A DNA stretch of 64,000 bases from Sitta carolinensis (GCA_032173965.1 JAVUNC010000006.1:36675870-36739869), one strand, 5' to 3'; positions 52,511 to 64,000 are shown, counted from the first letter of the stretch. Notes: generated from the letters alone by a model not told the origin. A program made the numbers and translations.

Positions 52511-52939
52511 TGAGAAAACCCTCAAAATGCTCAGGAGTTTGTTCATTCTTTGCTTATCTCATATTTGTTCCCTGGACTGCCACAGTCCTCTGCAGGCGAA
52601 GTTGTGGTGAACTCTCCGCCTCTTAGGACAGTGTTATCTTTTATACTAAAAATTACATATGCTTTATTTACAACAATACTCCAATATCTATTAACTATAT
52701 TGTACAGTGTACTTTTGTTCTAGACCAACCAAAATGTACCACAGAAGACGGAGAACAAGAGGACGAAGAAGAAGCTCAGGGACACACCCCATTGCCTCCA
52801 TCTTTGTCCCCTGATCTCACATTCTAAAATCACAAAATTCTACTTTTTCACCCTGTGACGTACTAATTTTCATTCTGTCTAAATTCTTGTGACTTATAAA
52901 TCTTCCCAGTACAGTCAGAAGGATGTCCTGGCTCCCACA
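52511..52939 (-). mobile_element. Solo LTR of an avian endogenous retrovirus
   Basis: Read on the minus strand, the segment starts with TGTGGGAGCC at 52939. Further on it has a GTATAAAAGAT TATA box (complement of about 52636-52646), then a purine- and GC-richer leader, and an AACAAATATGAGATAAGC stretch (complement of 52552-52570) that looks like a degraded polyadenylation region. This U3-TATA-R-U5 order, and sequences such as GGTGAAAAAGTAGAATTTTG in U3, agree with bird ERV LTRs as I remember them. No gag, pol or env sequence adjoins it, so it is most likely a solo LTR left by recombination. The downstream edge (near 52511) is uncertain, and I could not find a target-site duplication. TATA and polyadenylation signals could act in cis on neighbouring DNA; nothing here shows that they do. 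Confidence 0.65.
52636..52647 (-). promoter_or_regulatory. TATA box of the LTR
   Basis: AGTATAAAAGAT on the minus strand, in the expected place between the U3-like and R-like parts of the LTR. Whether it is active is unknown. Confidence 0.45.
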
Positions 52940-54746
52940 TGTCCCTACTGTCTTCAAATCACCTGGATGAAAATTAGGAAACTGATATCTGTTGGTTCCT
53001 GGGGTTTTTTTGTACAAGAAACTTAGTCAATACTTGGGAAGGGCTGCAGTGGAGTTTCAAAGTGAGGTTGGGCTTCAATTGGTGTTGCAAATTACCTGGA
53101 TAGTTTTTCAGCAATGGCTTAAGTATATTTTGCCAGCTGCACTGTTTAAACCTTTTCCCCTTCAGATTTACCTGAGTTTTCTTTTAAGTATTTTAACCTC
53201 TTGATGTGGGCTAGGAAATCACTGTCATCATTGTTTTATTACTCTCCTTTGGACAAAAGTGAATCAAAGTGTGTAGATTTGCTAAAGGAATGGAAAGTTG
53301 ATTTCTGCTAATGCAAGAGGCCCGTACAGCCCATATATAAAATTTCCAGTGGAATCTTGAAGGTGGCCACATTTCATACCTTTTAGTTGCTATATAGAGC
53401 TTTAAAATAAAAAAAAAAATTAGAGAATGTACTTTATTGCACTATTTTAATGGTATGTCTAAAAGAAAAAAAAAAGGATTTTTTTTATTATTGAAAAGAA
53501 CAAAGAAAACATCATTCACAATGAAATCATTGATGCCTTTCAAGTTTTACTTAGTATGATAGTAAGGGGGACAATGGCATACTAGTAAAAGAAAACCTTT
53601 TCAGAGTTCAGCATGGCTGCAGGGATTTTATCTGCTCTGACATCTTTGATAATTTGACAGCTGTCTTTATTACTAAAAATGTCTAGCATCGTAAGTTTAA
53701 GCAGTATCTTGTATGAAAACTGAACAGCACGTGTTCTTATCCTGATTCCACTACAATGGTAAACCTGAAACTTTGTAATCTACTGACACACTCAGCTGTA
53801 TCTGCTTCGGTGTCTGCTGAAAATTCTTTTTCAAAATATAAAATGATAAAACAATTTAAAAGAACAAAACACTTCCTTGCCTTAACTTACACGATTTTGC
53901 ATACATTAGGCTTTGCGTTTGGATCTTTTGTTTCTTCCCCTTTGACACTGGCCTGGAGGTGATCAGATTGATCAGTTTTTGATTAAAGAGCAATATGCAG
54001 CATGGTACAACATTAGTGTCTCAATATCTCAGCATATCACTATTGCTGCTGTGAACAACAAGAAGGAACTAGGCCATTTTGTGTTGGGTCCATTTTCCAC
54101 CATATATCTCTGAAAACAGCAAACAAACAAAAACAAAACAATTTAAAAAAATTGAAGGTAAACCTATAGTGAAAAAGAAGGTAGACTTTTTTTAAATATG
54201 GTTCATGTACAACTAGGAACCCAACATGCCTACTATGTCTATGAATACAAGATAATTTCTTGTTTATTTCAAGAATTTGGCAGTCCAGATTAAGACTTTT
54301 AACTCTCTCATGGGAGAGCTCAGTGTTTAATGGTTGCAGCAAGTGTATACCCAGGCCTCATCAAAGCTGCTTTTATCTGTAAATTTATTTCAGATGAAAC
54401 TGAGGGATTTTTAAACTTTCTGTCATTCCTGGGCTACTGTTATCCTAATTAAAGCTAATTTCTAGTGGGTTGTCAGAATTCTGAGAGCCTGGACAAGGGG
54501 GTATCCTTTCTTCAATAAATATATGTTAAAACCATGTTTTCTGGAAATGTTAATCTAGCTTTCAGGAGCAAGGCAAAGCATAACTATACAGTATTTTCTG
54601 AGAAATTCCAAACAGCGAAAAGATATCAGAGCTATGACTGTCCTTGTCAGTCCTATGCAGAGAACAAATGGCAGAAAACTAGGTAGGTATTGAAGGAATT
54701 CACAGAGGAATTTTTAAGTGATCAGAAGAGGGTCACATGCATTAAT
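52940..54746. other. AT-rich noncoding DNA
   Basis: No gene or recognisable element. A-runs lie near 53406-53418 and 53464-53474. Confidence 0.6.
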
Positions 54747-54880
54747 TAAAAACATAAAAATACATGATGTCAAACCAACAGCCCATTTAGCCCAGAGCCC
54801 AATCACTGACACAGGCAGCAGTAGATATTTAGAGAGGGAACACCAATCTAGTTGCTCTTTGCATTCCAAATTCTGTCAAT
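54747..54880 (-). mobile_element. Ancient CR1-group LINE, 3' end
   Basis: Written on the plus strand, the segment follows the reverse complement of an old amniote CR1-group 3' end: AAAAACATAAAAATAC (usually AGAACATAAGAACGGCC), GATGTCAAACCAACAGCCCA (usually GGGTCAGACCAAAGGTCCA), TTTAGCCCAGAG, ATCACTGACACAGGCAGCAGTAGATA and TTAGAGAGGGAAC. This end type is common in turtles and crocodilians and survives in birds as old copies. It has the same strand as the longer element that begins about 300 bases to the right, so the two are probably one insertion with part of ORF2 lost between them. Confidence 0.7.
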
Positions 54881-55189
54881 GGCCACTGGATGTTGTTTAA
54901 TGTTACACTGTTATTTAGACATTTTAGTAAAAGAACATCTAATTATTTTTCAGCTTACTGCACACCTCCACCTACAACATCATAGTGCAGTAAGCTCTGT
55001 AAATTTGCTACTTTCTGTTTTAAGAAGGACTGTATTCTAGCTGCTTGAAAAGAACCTCCTTTTAATTTGAAGAATCTTGATTTCTAGTATTGCAGTTTGG
55101 TTAACAGATTCTTATTAGTTTCCAGGATTTATATTATCTCAATTCAGTGCCCTTCACCACAAAGATTAGTAGTAGTCACAGATTTGATT
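54881..55189. other. Spacer between two CR1-group segments
   Basis: It cannot be aligned by eye to the LINE, although it lies where the distal part of ORF2 and the 3' UTR should be. It is either very decayed LINE sequence or unrelated. Confidence 0.4.
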
Positions 55190-57500
55190 CATTGTTCCTT
55201 TCTCCAGGTTTCTAAAATTATGAAAGGAGCTGGTCCCAGCACTTACCCAATGGGACTTCATTGCATACTCTTCTCCATCCTGGAAAGCAACTGTTAAATC
55301 CAGTCCTATTTTATTCTATGTCATGCTATGCCATCCTACCCTACCCATGCTATCATTTATCCAGCCTTCAGTTTTAAAGGAAGCTTTTCACAACTTATTT
55401 TCTTTAGCAGCCTTTAAAGGTCAACCTTTTAAAAAATCCACATACATTGATTCCACTATCTCTTGTTCGTACTTGTGCTTGCAATCATTCTTCCAGAATG
55501 CAGCAGGTCAGTGAGGAGGGATTGCCCTTTACAGAAGATATGCTGACTCTTACCCAAAAGGTTCTGCTTACTGCATATTAAAGATCTTATTTTTCTATTA
55601 TGGGTTCAGACTCATTGTTCCTGTAATTCCCACAATGCTAGCTGGATCTCTTACCACATATAGGCAATCTTAACAGTCTTCCTGTTCTATATTTGTGGTG
55701 GCCTCACCATGTTATGTCAGATATCATGATGATAGACACCACAGGTGAAATATCACCTGGTACTGCTGACTTATGAACATCTAGTTTTTGCATTTTGTCT
55801 AATATATTCTGTATAGTTTTAGAAGTGATTGGATTCCTTTTACCTATATGCTGCGAAAGGGCTTTAGATGTAGGAATCTATTCAATGTCTTCAACAGTAC
55901 AGACCAATTAAAAGAATTCATTGTGTTTATCTACCTAAGTCTTGTCACACCTGAGTTTTCTTGCAGAATTTTGTCACAATATGGTCTCACCAATTCCCTA
56001 TCAGAAGTGTTTTAATGTGCTTAGCAACAGATTTAATATCTAAGCATCGCTTTTGCAGGTGTTAATCAAATTATTTTTGAGGTTTTTTAATTTCCTATTC
56101 ACATATTTTTTCCATATTTTATGGTTCATTTTTATCCATATTTAATGTATTCTTAATTTCTTCAACACTGAGTTTTTACCTATGTCATCATTGTTAGCTG
56201 GTATTCTGAGATACTGACCTAATGTAAGATTTTGAACTCTATTTTGATTTATTTTAATTTCACATTCTTTTTACTTGGACTTAGACTAATAATTTTTAGG
56301 TAGAAATCAAGATGAAAAGAGTATTTTAGGGGGGCTCAGGTTGAGTTTTCTTATTACATTTTTGTTTTTTGTTTGGCTGATTGATTGGTTGGTTTGGTTT
56401 GGGGGCTGGGTTTCAGGGTTTGCTCTCCCATTTACTTTTTATAACTTTCTTCATTTCTGAAAAATGAAAACTCATATTCTGATTGTTTTTACCAGTTCTC
56501 TGCTTTTAAACCTTTTCCAGCATGGTCACTAGCACGTACAAAATCTCCCAACAATATCCCTTGAAATGGTTCCTCCTGCATGGCTCAAGACTGAATTTTT
56601 AACAGAATCTTTTCCTGTGAGTTCTAAGATTTTTTATTGTTTTAGAAATAAAATATTCATCATAGCAAAAAAGGAAGTTTACACATCATTCCATTCAATC
56701 TTATCATATTTCTAGATAGATAATCAGATTCTCTCGCACTTAGTACTTCTCCCAAACTTGGAAATTTTTCCATCTCACTCAGCATTTTGTATTTTTCTGA
56801 TAAGGGCTGGCATAGTTCCAAGCTAGTTTTATATTTTTTTATTAATAACCTGAGATTTCCATACAAAATGAATAATGCTCTTAAATTATGGTCATAATAG
56901 TTTAATGTTCCCTAAGTTTCACACATTCATTCTTCATCTGTTGTGTCCTAGTTCAGAATCCCTATGATGCTGGAAGCCTGGCAACACCATATTCCATGGC
57001 TTATCCTCTTTCCACCAAGTCTCTGAGTTACCTGGTATATCAGAGTAATTGTTTAGATTCCAAGAATTATAATAATTCCTTAAGTTATTTTCCAGGCTTC
57101 CAGCATAATTATGGAAATACTGTTAAGTTTTTCCCTATTTCACTGAATAATGTCACATATTATATGCATAAAGCACCACGATTCCCTTGTGAATTTCTTT
57201 CCTCTTTTTTGAGAGACACGCATAGCATTAATTTTGATATCATTTCTGTACACTGTTTCAGCCTAAACTACCTCTTCTTCTGCAGCAACTGGCTTTCTAT
57301 TAACTTCTGATTTCAATAATCATTCTGAACATTTTGGTTTTGGTAAGATTACCATTATGAATATACTGCAGCTGGTTTCTTTCTACTCAAGTTCCTCTGT
57401 CCATAAAGTTCTACGGTTCCTAATGTATCTAAAAGTCTACTGTTTATTTAGTCTTCCTATTGGCTCCTCCACACAATGAAACTCTAGTCTTCTATCTAGA
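55190..57500 (-). mobile_element. Long, heavily decayed CR1-group LINE (ORF2)
   Basis: On the plus strand the sequence follows, in order, the reverse complement of an amniote CR1-group ORF2. The reverse transcriptase part gives GCTGGTCCCAGCACTTACC, CATCCTGGAAAGC, CTTTAAAGGTCAACCTTTT, GATTGCCCTTTACAGAAGATATGCTGACTC (the H-G-F-C-K-G-K-S-type segment; written here in part) and CTGTAATTCCCACAATG. Next come a GGTACTGCTGACTTATGAAC stretch and AAAAGAATTCATTGTGTTTA, then the endonuclease-side part with ATGGTCACTAGC. The 5' side ends with TTTTGGTTTTGGTAAGATTACCAT and GTTCCTAATGTATCTAAAAGTCTACTG. All frames are broken by many stops and indels, so no protein is made. Short open frames inside it (for example 56996-57310 plus) are on the wrong strand. 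It is far older than the CR1 at 61 kb. The assignment rests on remembered family sequence, not on an alignment. Confidence 0.75.
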
Positions 57501-60500
57501 TGTAGAATTAAATAGAATTTCAAAGTTGAAGAAGAACTCTCCTACTAAAAATAAAAACAGGAAAAAGGAAAGAAAGTGGTTGAGGTTCAAAGTGGACAAA
57601 ACAAAAGATTGTCATCTCAACAAAAGTAGAAGTTTCTTGAGGCATTGAACTCTCATAGCGACCTTGAATGCAGTGAGTCAGAGAAATATCCGTGATAAAG
57701 TGATATTATACTCAGCATGGCAAACCTAACTAGATTATTATAAAACCTTGACTTTTAAGAATATCCAGGATAAGAACAATGGTTATGTATCTTTTCAATA
57801 GGCAATTCTTTTTTTTTTTATTTAATCATTCCTTTGAAGTCTGTATTTAAAATCTCTACTTAGCAGTGTCCTCAATTCCCAAACTATGAAATGTGGGAAA
57901 CATCTTCTGGAAATACCAAAAAATTATTCTTCCAATTTCCTATTTTTTACAGTCAGCAGTACATTTTCTTTTCCAGCCATGAGGGTATATAGTTTTATGA
58001 AACAAGTTTACTTCAAACTGTTCACTGTTTTAAAACTCAATTTTAAAGGCAATATTAAGTAGAAAATTATGAAAAAAACAGATTAAAACCATAACAAGTT
58101 CTTGTTTGTTCTGAGGAGAAAAAAATCAGCTATCTTTCCAACTTTGCATGAGCAAAAAAGGGAAAAAAAATGAAGGGAAGAAGAAATGTTGTTAAACCTG
58201 GGAATGATTTTACTTGCTTGACATGTAAAATACAGTGCAAGTTCTGAGGAAAATAACAGGCTACAAGTGCACAGAATTGATTTCTGTGTTCTGACACATC
58301 TCTAGAAAAAATTCATATGTTCCTTCTCATAGAAGCAGGAAGCTGAACATAGCACTTGTCTAAAGGAACTGGAAAACAACAATCCAGTTATTTTATTGGT
58401 GGTGGTGGTGATTTTATTATAATTTGTTAGTGGAAAGAAAATTCATTGTCATACTGTCCCTGAATCAAAGTATACATTGTAGTTGTTCTTGAGACAGTCA
58501 GTATAAATATTAAAGTTGTTTATCATTCCCTCCAAAACTGGGTCAATGCACTTTCTTTTTTCCAGTTACTATCAGATGAAAATTTGCAATTCTTTTCTTC
58601 TCTTTCAAGACAAAAACCCATTTATTTTAGTTTATTATAAATTTTATCTTTTACAGAACTATTTTGAGAATTATTGTATGTGTCTATATTAATCCTTGAA
58701 TGTCTTATTCCTTGATTCTTTTGAGCCATTTTTGTCCAGCTTGCCAGAAAGGAGGTATTAGTTTTCTAAGAAGTGGATTGGTGAGATGATTTCTTAAGGT
58801 AATGAACATCTTCTATTTAACTACAGAGTAAACAGAGCTTTATCAATGGTCAGTTTAGTCCTGAAGCAATCAACACTGACTCCCTCAAAAAATGGTCAAG
58901 TAAAGGTTCCATTTAGAACATGGACCTGCAAAACTAAAGCAAATTTTTATAGCTGAATATTTGCAACTTTTAGGGTAAGCAGTGAGTTCTGCATACCTTG
59001 AAATAACCATCAGGTTCCATCAGGTATATTCATCACATTTATCCAAATTGCTTATGTCTAAGATTTATAGTGATGGAGGACAAGATTTTAAACTTTTTAA
59101 TCTGAAGGTGATGGTATTTTATTGCTACTACAAAGGCTTTTTCTGATTTGAGGAAATGGTTTCACACCATGAATGAAACTGAACTCAAAAATTATGTGAA
59201 GATTGAACCATTAAGAAAATATTTCTGTTGCTTTTAAGACAGTATCACCATGGAATATATACCAGAATGAAAGCCAATACAGTCCTGTTTAAACAAGAAA
59301 TATTTAAACACTGTTTTTCCTGTCCAGCTTTGAGAATTTTGAACAAAGTATAACAGGCTATACAGTATAATTCTCTGCTGGTGACTATGAGTGGTGCCCT
59401 AGACAAAGTGTGGGTGCACCAAAAGCTAGCGCGGTTTTCTTTTGCATTTTAAATATGGATTTAGCTTAGAGTAATGCTCATTACACTATGATCTTGCCAC
59501 CCCAAAGTGTGAAAGAGCAAAACAGTGCAGACAATTGCACTCAGAGGCCTATGTATGACCCATCAGCCCAAATGAGATAGGAGTTGCAACATGTTCTCCT
59601 GAACCAGAGATAAGGAGTCTAGAGAGCAAGTGCTTCTGATTTATGAAATTTAATTGACTCCATTTAATGGAGTTGCCTATTTTAAAAATACATGCATCCA
59701 AAATCAAAATTTAGGCATGATGGCCCACCCTTAAGGGAAAAGAAGAAATTTGCATTTCATTGCTAGTTTTTAAAGCTGAGTTTTAGATGACAAGACAAGA
59801 TGCCTCACAACTTTGCTCCATTAGGTTCTTTCCTTGATGAATGTAGAACCTCCTCCTGTTCTTCCAGGTGTGGCAAAAAAACATGAATGAGATATGTACA
59901 ATGACCTACTGATGGAACTCCTATTCAAAATTCTCAGTGTTTTCAATCTATTTCCTTGTCAGATAACAGAGATGCTGAGAAGGTCTAAGTGTTCCCCTGA
60001 TAATGACCCTAGATTCTCTCACCCTTATTCAGGCTGATCAGTATTTTACCCCAAACAATATAACTGTTAAGTAACAAGGTAATTCAAAGCCAAGAAGTGA
60101 CAGATTACAACTTTCTTAACAATTTTTCTCATCTCATATTCACATAACTTAGTTTCCATTTCTTACAGGTTACAAGCTGACTAGGACCAATGTGTCTACA
60201 TGTCACTCAGGTGTAAAGACAGAAAATCAAAGTGCCATTTTTACTGCTATTATTCTTATTTTTAATATTATTGTGTCTAAGTAAAAAAAACTAAACAAAA
60301 AAAACCCCAAAACACTTGCCATTGCAGAGACTCCAATAAACCCATCGCTGATTGCTACCACACTGCACTCTTCTTAAGCCAATAAAGACAAAAAAGTCTT
60401 GATTTCACAGTGTCCTCAGTTTTGCAGACTGGTGTGTCCAAATTCTTTAATTTTTCTATTTAAATGTTGTTTCCTTAGAAACACCAGACCAGATATTTCA

Positions 60501-60924
60501 CAGAGTTAATGTCTATTCTACAAATTGAGTAAAAAAATACAAACAAGCATTATTTAATGATTGGTTAATATTTAAATATATATTACTTGAGTAGGTTTGG
60601 GGTTTCTTTTTCTATTTAAATCACATAATCTACATTTTTAGGAACCATTTGAAAGACAAGTAGGAAGAAGAGATACAGTCACAAACCGATCTAGGTTTAT
60701 TTGCAGAAAATGTATCCCTGAAATCAATATTACGAGTTTCGTCTTGACTACTGAGATCCTCAATATAGTTTAACATTTAATGAATCTGTGGGAGTGCAGG
60801 GAACATGAGATGAAGAGAAAATTCAGAGCTGTTATCCACTATTTTGCTCACAGAAGAGAATTCTTGTCCCAGAAATATTTTTTGTAATTAATTTATCTAT
60901 TAGACAACATTCGAGGTGCCCTAG
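57501..60924. other. AT-rich noncoding DNA
   Basis: No gene recognised. It contains a (GGT)4 run at 58398-58410, a near-palindrome ACTCCATTTAATGGAGT at about 59657-59673, and A-rich sequence near 60283-60310. The open frame at 57460-57648 is Lys/Asn-rich with no recognisable domain. Confidence 0.6.
58398..58410. repeat. (GGT)4 triplet repeat
   Basis: Four GGT units in an AT-rich setting. Confidence 0.8.
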
Positions 60925-61482
60925 ATGTTGATTTTATCATTGCAAAACCTCTCTTGATGATTTTTGAGCAGTCTTGGGAATCTGAAGATGTCCCAGCTGA
61001 CTGGAAGTTGTCAAATATTGTCCCAGTTTTCAAGAAGAGCAAGAAGGATAACCCTAGAAACTACAGAACTGTCAACCTCACTTCAGTGCCTGCTAAAGTC
61101 ATGGAGAAGATTATTTTGGGAGGTATTGAAAAACTCCTGAAAGACGAGGTAGTCATTGGTGGCAACCAGCATGGCCTCATGGGAAGAAAGTGCTTCTTAT
61201 CAAACCTGATCTCCTTTCCACTGATCTCTGTGGCAACCAGTGGCAGGTCCTGAGAAAACAGCCTGAAGTTGTGTCAGGGGAGGTTTAGGTTGGATATCAG
61301 GAAAACCCAGAGAATGGCTGGGCACTGGAAGAGGCTCCCCAGGGAAGTGGTCACAGCACCAGCCTGAGAGAGCTCAAGGGTTTGGGCAATGCTCTTGGGT
61401 GTGACTCCTGAGATGGTGCTGAGACTCCATGATCTTTGTGGGTCCCTTCCAGCTCAGCTTATTCTCTGATTCTGTGACTGAT
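60925..61482 (+). mobile_element. CR1 LINE, internally deleted copy
   Basis: The 5' part is a CR1 ORF2 reverse-transcriptase fragment. In the frame of 60954-61253 it reads FEQSWESEDVPADWKLSNI, PVFKKSKKDNPRNYR, LTSVPAKVMEKIILGGIEK and NQHGLMGRKC..NLISF, matching the amino-terminal half of the CR1 polymerase before the catalytic FADD/YADD box. At about 61207-61230 the sequence jumps to the CR1 3' UTR (TGTCAGGGGAGGTTTAGGTT, GAGGCTCCCCAGGGAAGTGG, GATCTTTGTGGGTCCCTTCC) and ends with the family tail ATTCTCTGATTCTGTGAC. The remainder of ORF2 (roughly 1 kb in a full element) is missing. CTGATCTC occurs on both sides of the junction. The copy is much less diverged than the elements at 20 kb and 55 kb. 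It is non-functional: truncated at the 5' end and lacking the catalytic core. Confidence 0.95.
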
Positions 61483-62789
61483 TATAAATTAAGTACAAAT
61501 ACTAGGAGTACCAAACTACGCTGTAAATTTTAGCTTTTATGGCCAAGTAAACTTCAACTATGCTGTTGGATATTTTTAGTGTTCTTCTTTTCCTGTGCAA
61601 AACATTTGAAAGGAATATGAATATTAAAAATAGCAAGTTATATTATTTCATTCTTCCATGTTTCTGTTATGGTGAAAAGATTGAAGAGTTTCTTTCTCAT
61701 TTGCCTGCTATAGAATCATTTCAATCAGTTTATAGGTTATTTTAACTGAATGAAAAAGTTAACATTTTGATTTTAAGGTCATTTAATTTTAGGATCATTC
61801 TCTTATGTCTGGGTTTTTTGGTTTTTTTTTGTTTTGTTTTTTTTTTGTCATGTTTTCCCCCCCTTGCCCCTAGACCCTTTTTTATTTTTCCCCCCAAATG
61901 TCATAATTTTCAAGAACGAAAAGCATATATAGCTTCTTTCCCAAAACTGTCTTCCCAAACAACAAAGCTGCAGTGCAAGGACAACACCATGGCTTATGAT
62001 TAGGAATCTGAATCCAGGTCTGGGGGAGCAATTCTATGTCATATGCAAAATGTGCCTGGATAAGCAAATAAAAGGTTGATTTGCTTTAAATGTATGAAGG
62101 GTACTTGCTCAATAAGTATTTCTTATTAAGTAATAAGTATTTCTCGTTCAATAATATTTCTTTCCATAATCTAAAACTTTTTTCCAAATATTTATAAAGT
62201 CCTTCCTTCATATGTTTTATTCTGCCTGCCTTGAATATTTCCACTAGATTTTGAAATAGATAATAACTTTTACACAAAAAGTAAGCTGGTAAAAAACCAC
62301 TTGTGTCAACCAAAACATCCTCTGCCAGATCCTAGAACTGAAACACAGAAAGACAATACAAATCAAATAAATCAGTTCCTATTTGTTCTAATTTTCTTTC
62401 AGAATAGAGGCTATCTTTTATCTTTCGTCTTAATATTAGCAGGTGTTAATCTAGCAGTAACCCAGACTTTCAGGATCCATGCTCTAAATTTTAGAAGTTT
62501 GATGACAGACAAAAAAAGAATGTTAGAATGAAAATAAAAGGAATTCACCCTAATAATTATGGAATATGGAACATTTTATTACATATCATGGGTCACTGTT
62601 TCACTTTCAGTCCAGGGTAGTAGTGACCTCAGACTATTACCTTGTGAGAGCTGTTTTATGATCTCTATAAAATGAGTTGCTAAGTTCACTGCATTTTCCT
62701 GTTGCCAAATATATGCATATACAGTTTGATTTGATCTAGCACCACTTTGACTAGTCTTACCTGAGAATCTAAGAAAGAGTGTGACACGT
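61483..62789. other. AT-rich noncoding DNA with homopolymer cluster
   Basis: No gene recognised. At 61806-61900 runs of T, then C, then T, then C follow each other. Near 62109-62156 an AATAAGTATTTCTT-like unit occurs about three times with imperfect spacing. Confidence 0.6.
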
Positions 62790-63120
62790 TGTCCTGGTTT
62801 TAGCTCAGACAGAGCTAATTTTCATCCTTGTAGCTGGTACAGTGCTGTGTTTTGGATTCAGTATGAGAAAGATGCTGATAATACTGATATTTACATTGTT
62901 GATGTGCAGTGCTGGTGAGAAATGTAATTGTGCATCACTTTCTTTCCTTGAGTTTTCTTCTTCATTTTTTTTGTCTATCTCCTTTTTTGTTGTTATTATT
63001 ACTAGTAGTATTAGTACTAGTGAATTTTATTATATTTCAATTGTTAAACTGCTATCTCAACAATTGGCTTTTTTTTCTGTTTCTCTTCTCCTAGGTGGAG
63101 CAGAGAGAAAGAAGTTGTGG
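62790..63120 (+). mobile_element. Avian ERV LTR, 3'-truncated
   Basis: The sequence opens with TGTCCTGGTTTTAGCTCAGA, then AGAGCTAATTTTC, GTAGCTGGTACAGTGCTGTG, TTTTGGATTCAGTATGAGAA and GATGCTGATAATACTGATAT. These are the familiar start of an abundant LTR family in bird genomes (ERVL-like as I recall it). Later parts of the same LTR follow: a T/C-rich stretch, TTGTTGTTATTATTACTAG, ATTTCAATTGTTAAACTG and CTATCTCAAC. The middle of the LTR, between about 62915 and 62930, is missing. The conserved 3' end (a GGGGTTAAACCAC-type stretch) is not seen, so the copy is truncated near 63120. No internal viral genes adjoin it. Open frames at 62842-63171 and 62909-63094 are chance readings of the LTR. Confidence 0.8.
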
Positions 63121-64000
63121 AAGAATGTGTCTTCCAGATTAAAGCTGAAGCAAACAGGTGAAGAATCTTGAGTGAAGCAACCCTATAATTAATTTGTCCA
63201 GTGATAACTTTATTTCCATAACTCTCTAGAAGTCTTCATATCAAATTTCTCACTGAATTTAACTTCGTTTAAAAGTAACTTCTGGACATTTATATTTTCT
63301 TGGTAAGTGATTTCATTTATTGTTTGAGAAGACGGAAGGCCAGGGATGGGAGATATTGTCAGTCAAATTTTAAAACATATGTCTGTCCACCTGAGTAAAC
63401 AGGCATCCTGATGATACCTATTTTGTCAGGGTGAAAATTAATTAGTAGACAGAAGTAGAATGCTTTTGCACCTTCAGCACTCAAAAGTAAATATCCATTC
63501 TTAAGTAGAGATTTTGCCTAAAACACTCAACAGGGCAGTGCAATTCTTAATAATTAATTAAGCCTTTATTTGTGTAAACATACATGTGTTAATGATACCA
63601 ATCTAGGATGATTCCAGAGATAGAAAAACTCAAAGTTCTGTGTCTGGATCTTAACTTCCATAATATTATTTAATGTTACATTAATCTTAGGGGCAGTTTT
63701 CCAAGCAACATGCAATGAAGGTAAAATTTTGCCCATGAAGAACCTGAAGCATTTTTTGTCATTTGAAAGCACATGTGTATAACATTTGATACAAAAATCC
63801 CTGCCAACAACAATTAAATCTAGGCTTCTGTTGAGAAACTGCTCTTCCTTTTCAAACCTGGGAAGAATGTACTTCTTATCACACAACTATGTACTCTTGA
63901 ATTGCATTGTGACGTGGAAAAGAAGATCCAACTGCAAAGAATACTTTTATTTGCTGTCTGCCTAGAAAAAAAATCAGCGGGGCCAACTCCTGAAATATAC
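63121..64000. other. AT-rich noncoding DNA
   Basis: No gene recognised. The 106-codon minus-strand open frame at 63566-63886 has no recognisable domain and a length that fits chance. Confidence 0.6.

Noticed and set aside
56996..57310. 104-codon plus-strand frame
   Set aside because: It lies within the minus-strand ancient LINE and has no recognisable domain.
62842..63171. 109-codon frame with a hydrophobic start like a signal peptide
   Set aside because: It lies inside the LTR at 62790-63120 and reads T-rich LTR sequence.
1..64000. CRISPR array, bacterial operon, phage or plasmid features
   Set aside because: No regularly spaced repeats, no ribosome-binding sites with long frames, and the sequence is clearly vertebrate nuclear DNA.

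Overview
This window reads as a gene-poor stretch of a bird nuclear genome, probably a songbird. It is AT-rich (about 35% GC by eye), CpG-poor, and full of homopolymer runs. No bacterial-style gene layout, rRNA or tRNA was found, and no exon could be tied to a known protein. The bird assignment rests on the mobile elements: CR1 LINE fragments, including one ending in the CR1-type ATTCTGTGAT-like 3' tail, and two LTRs whose ends and internal motifs resemble avian endogenous-retrovirus LTRs as I remember them. Songbird rather than another bird is inference.

Layout. Positions 1-20000 are unannotated AT-rich DNA with simple repeats (notably a TTTG array near 8200) and one short CR1 3' end near 10050. 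A clear old CR1 3' region lies at about 20265-20570. From 20600 to 46300 there are only microsatellites, homopolymers, a small tandem duplication, a few GC-raised patches and scattered splice-like motifs. At 46311-46766 two short open segments have good splice signals and a C-x2-C (BED-finger-like) motif. They are the best candidate for an unrecognised gene fragment, but remain speculative.

The right end is richer in repeats. A solo LTR lies on the minus strand at about 52511-52939. A heavily decayed, long CR1-group element lies on the minus strand from about 57500 down to 54747. A younger, internally deleted CR1 lies on the plus strand at about 60925-61482. A 3'-truncated LTR lies on the plus strand at 62790 to about 63120.

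Nearly all open reading frames of 60-126 codons have the lengths expected by chance in sequence this AT-rich. The exceptions with a biological explanation are those inside CR1. No genes can be shown to work together here, and I found no convincing new biological system. The two items most worth checking are the 46.3-46.8 kb splice-flanked pair and the long ancient CR1.
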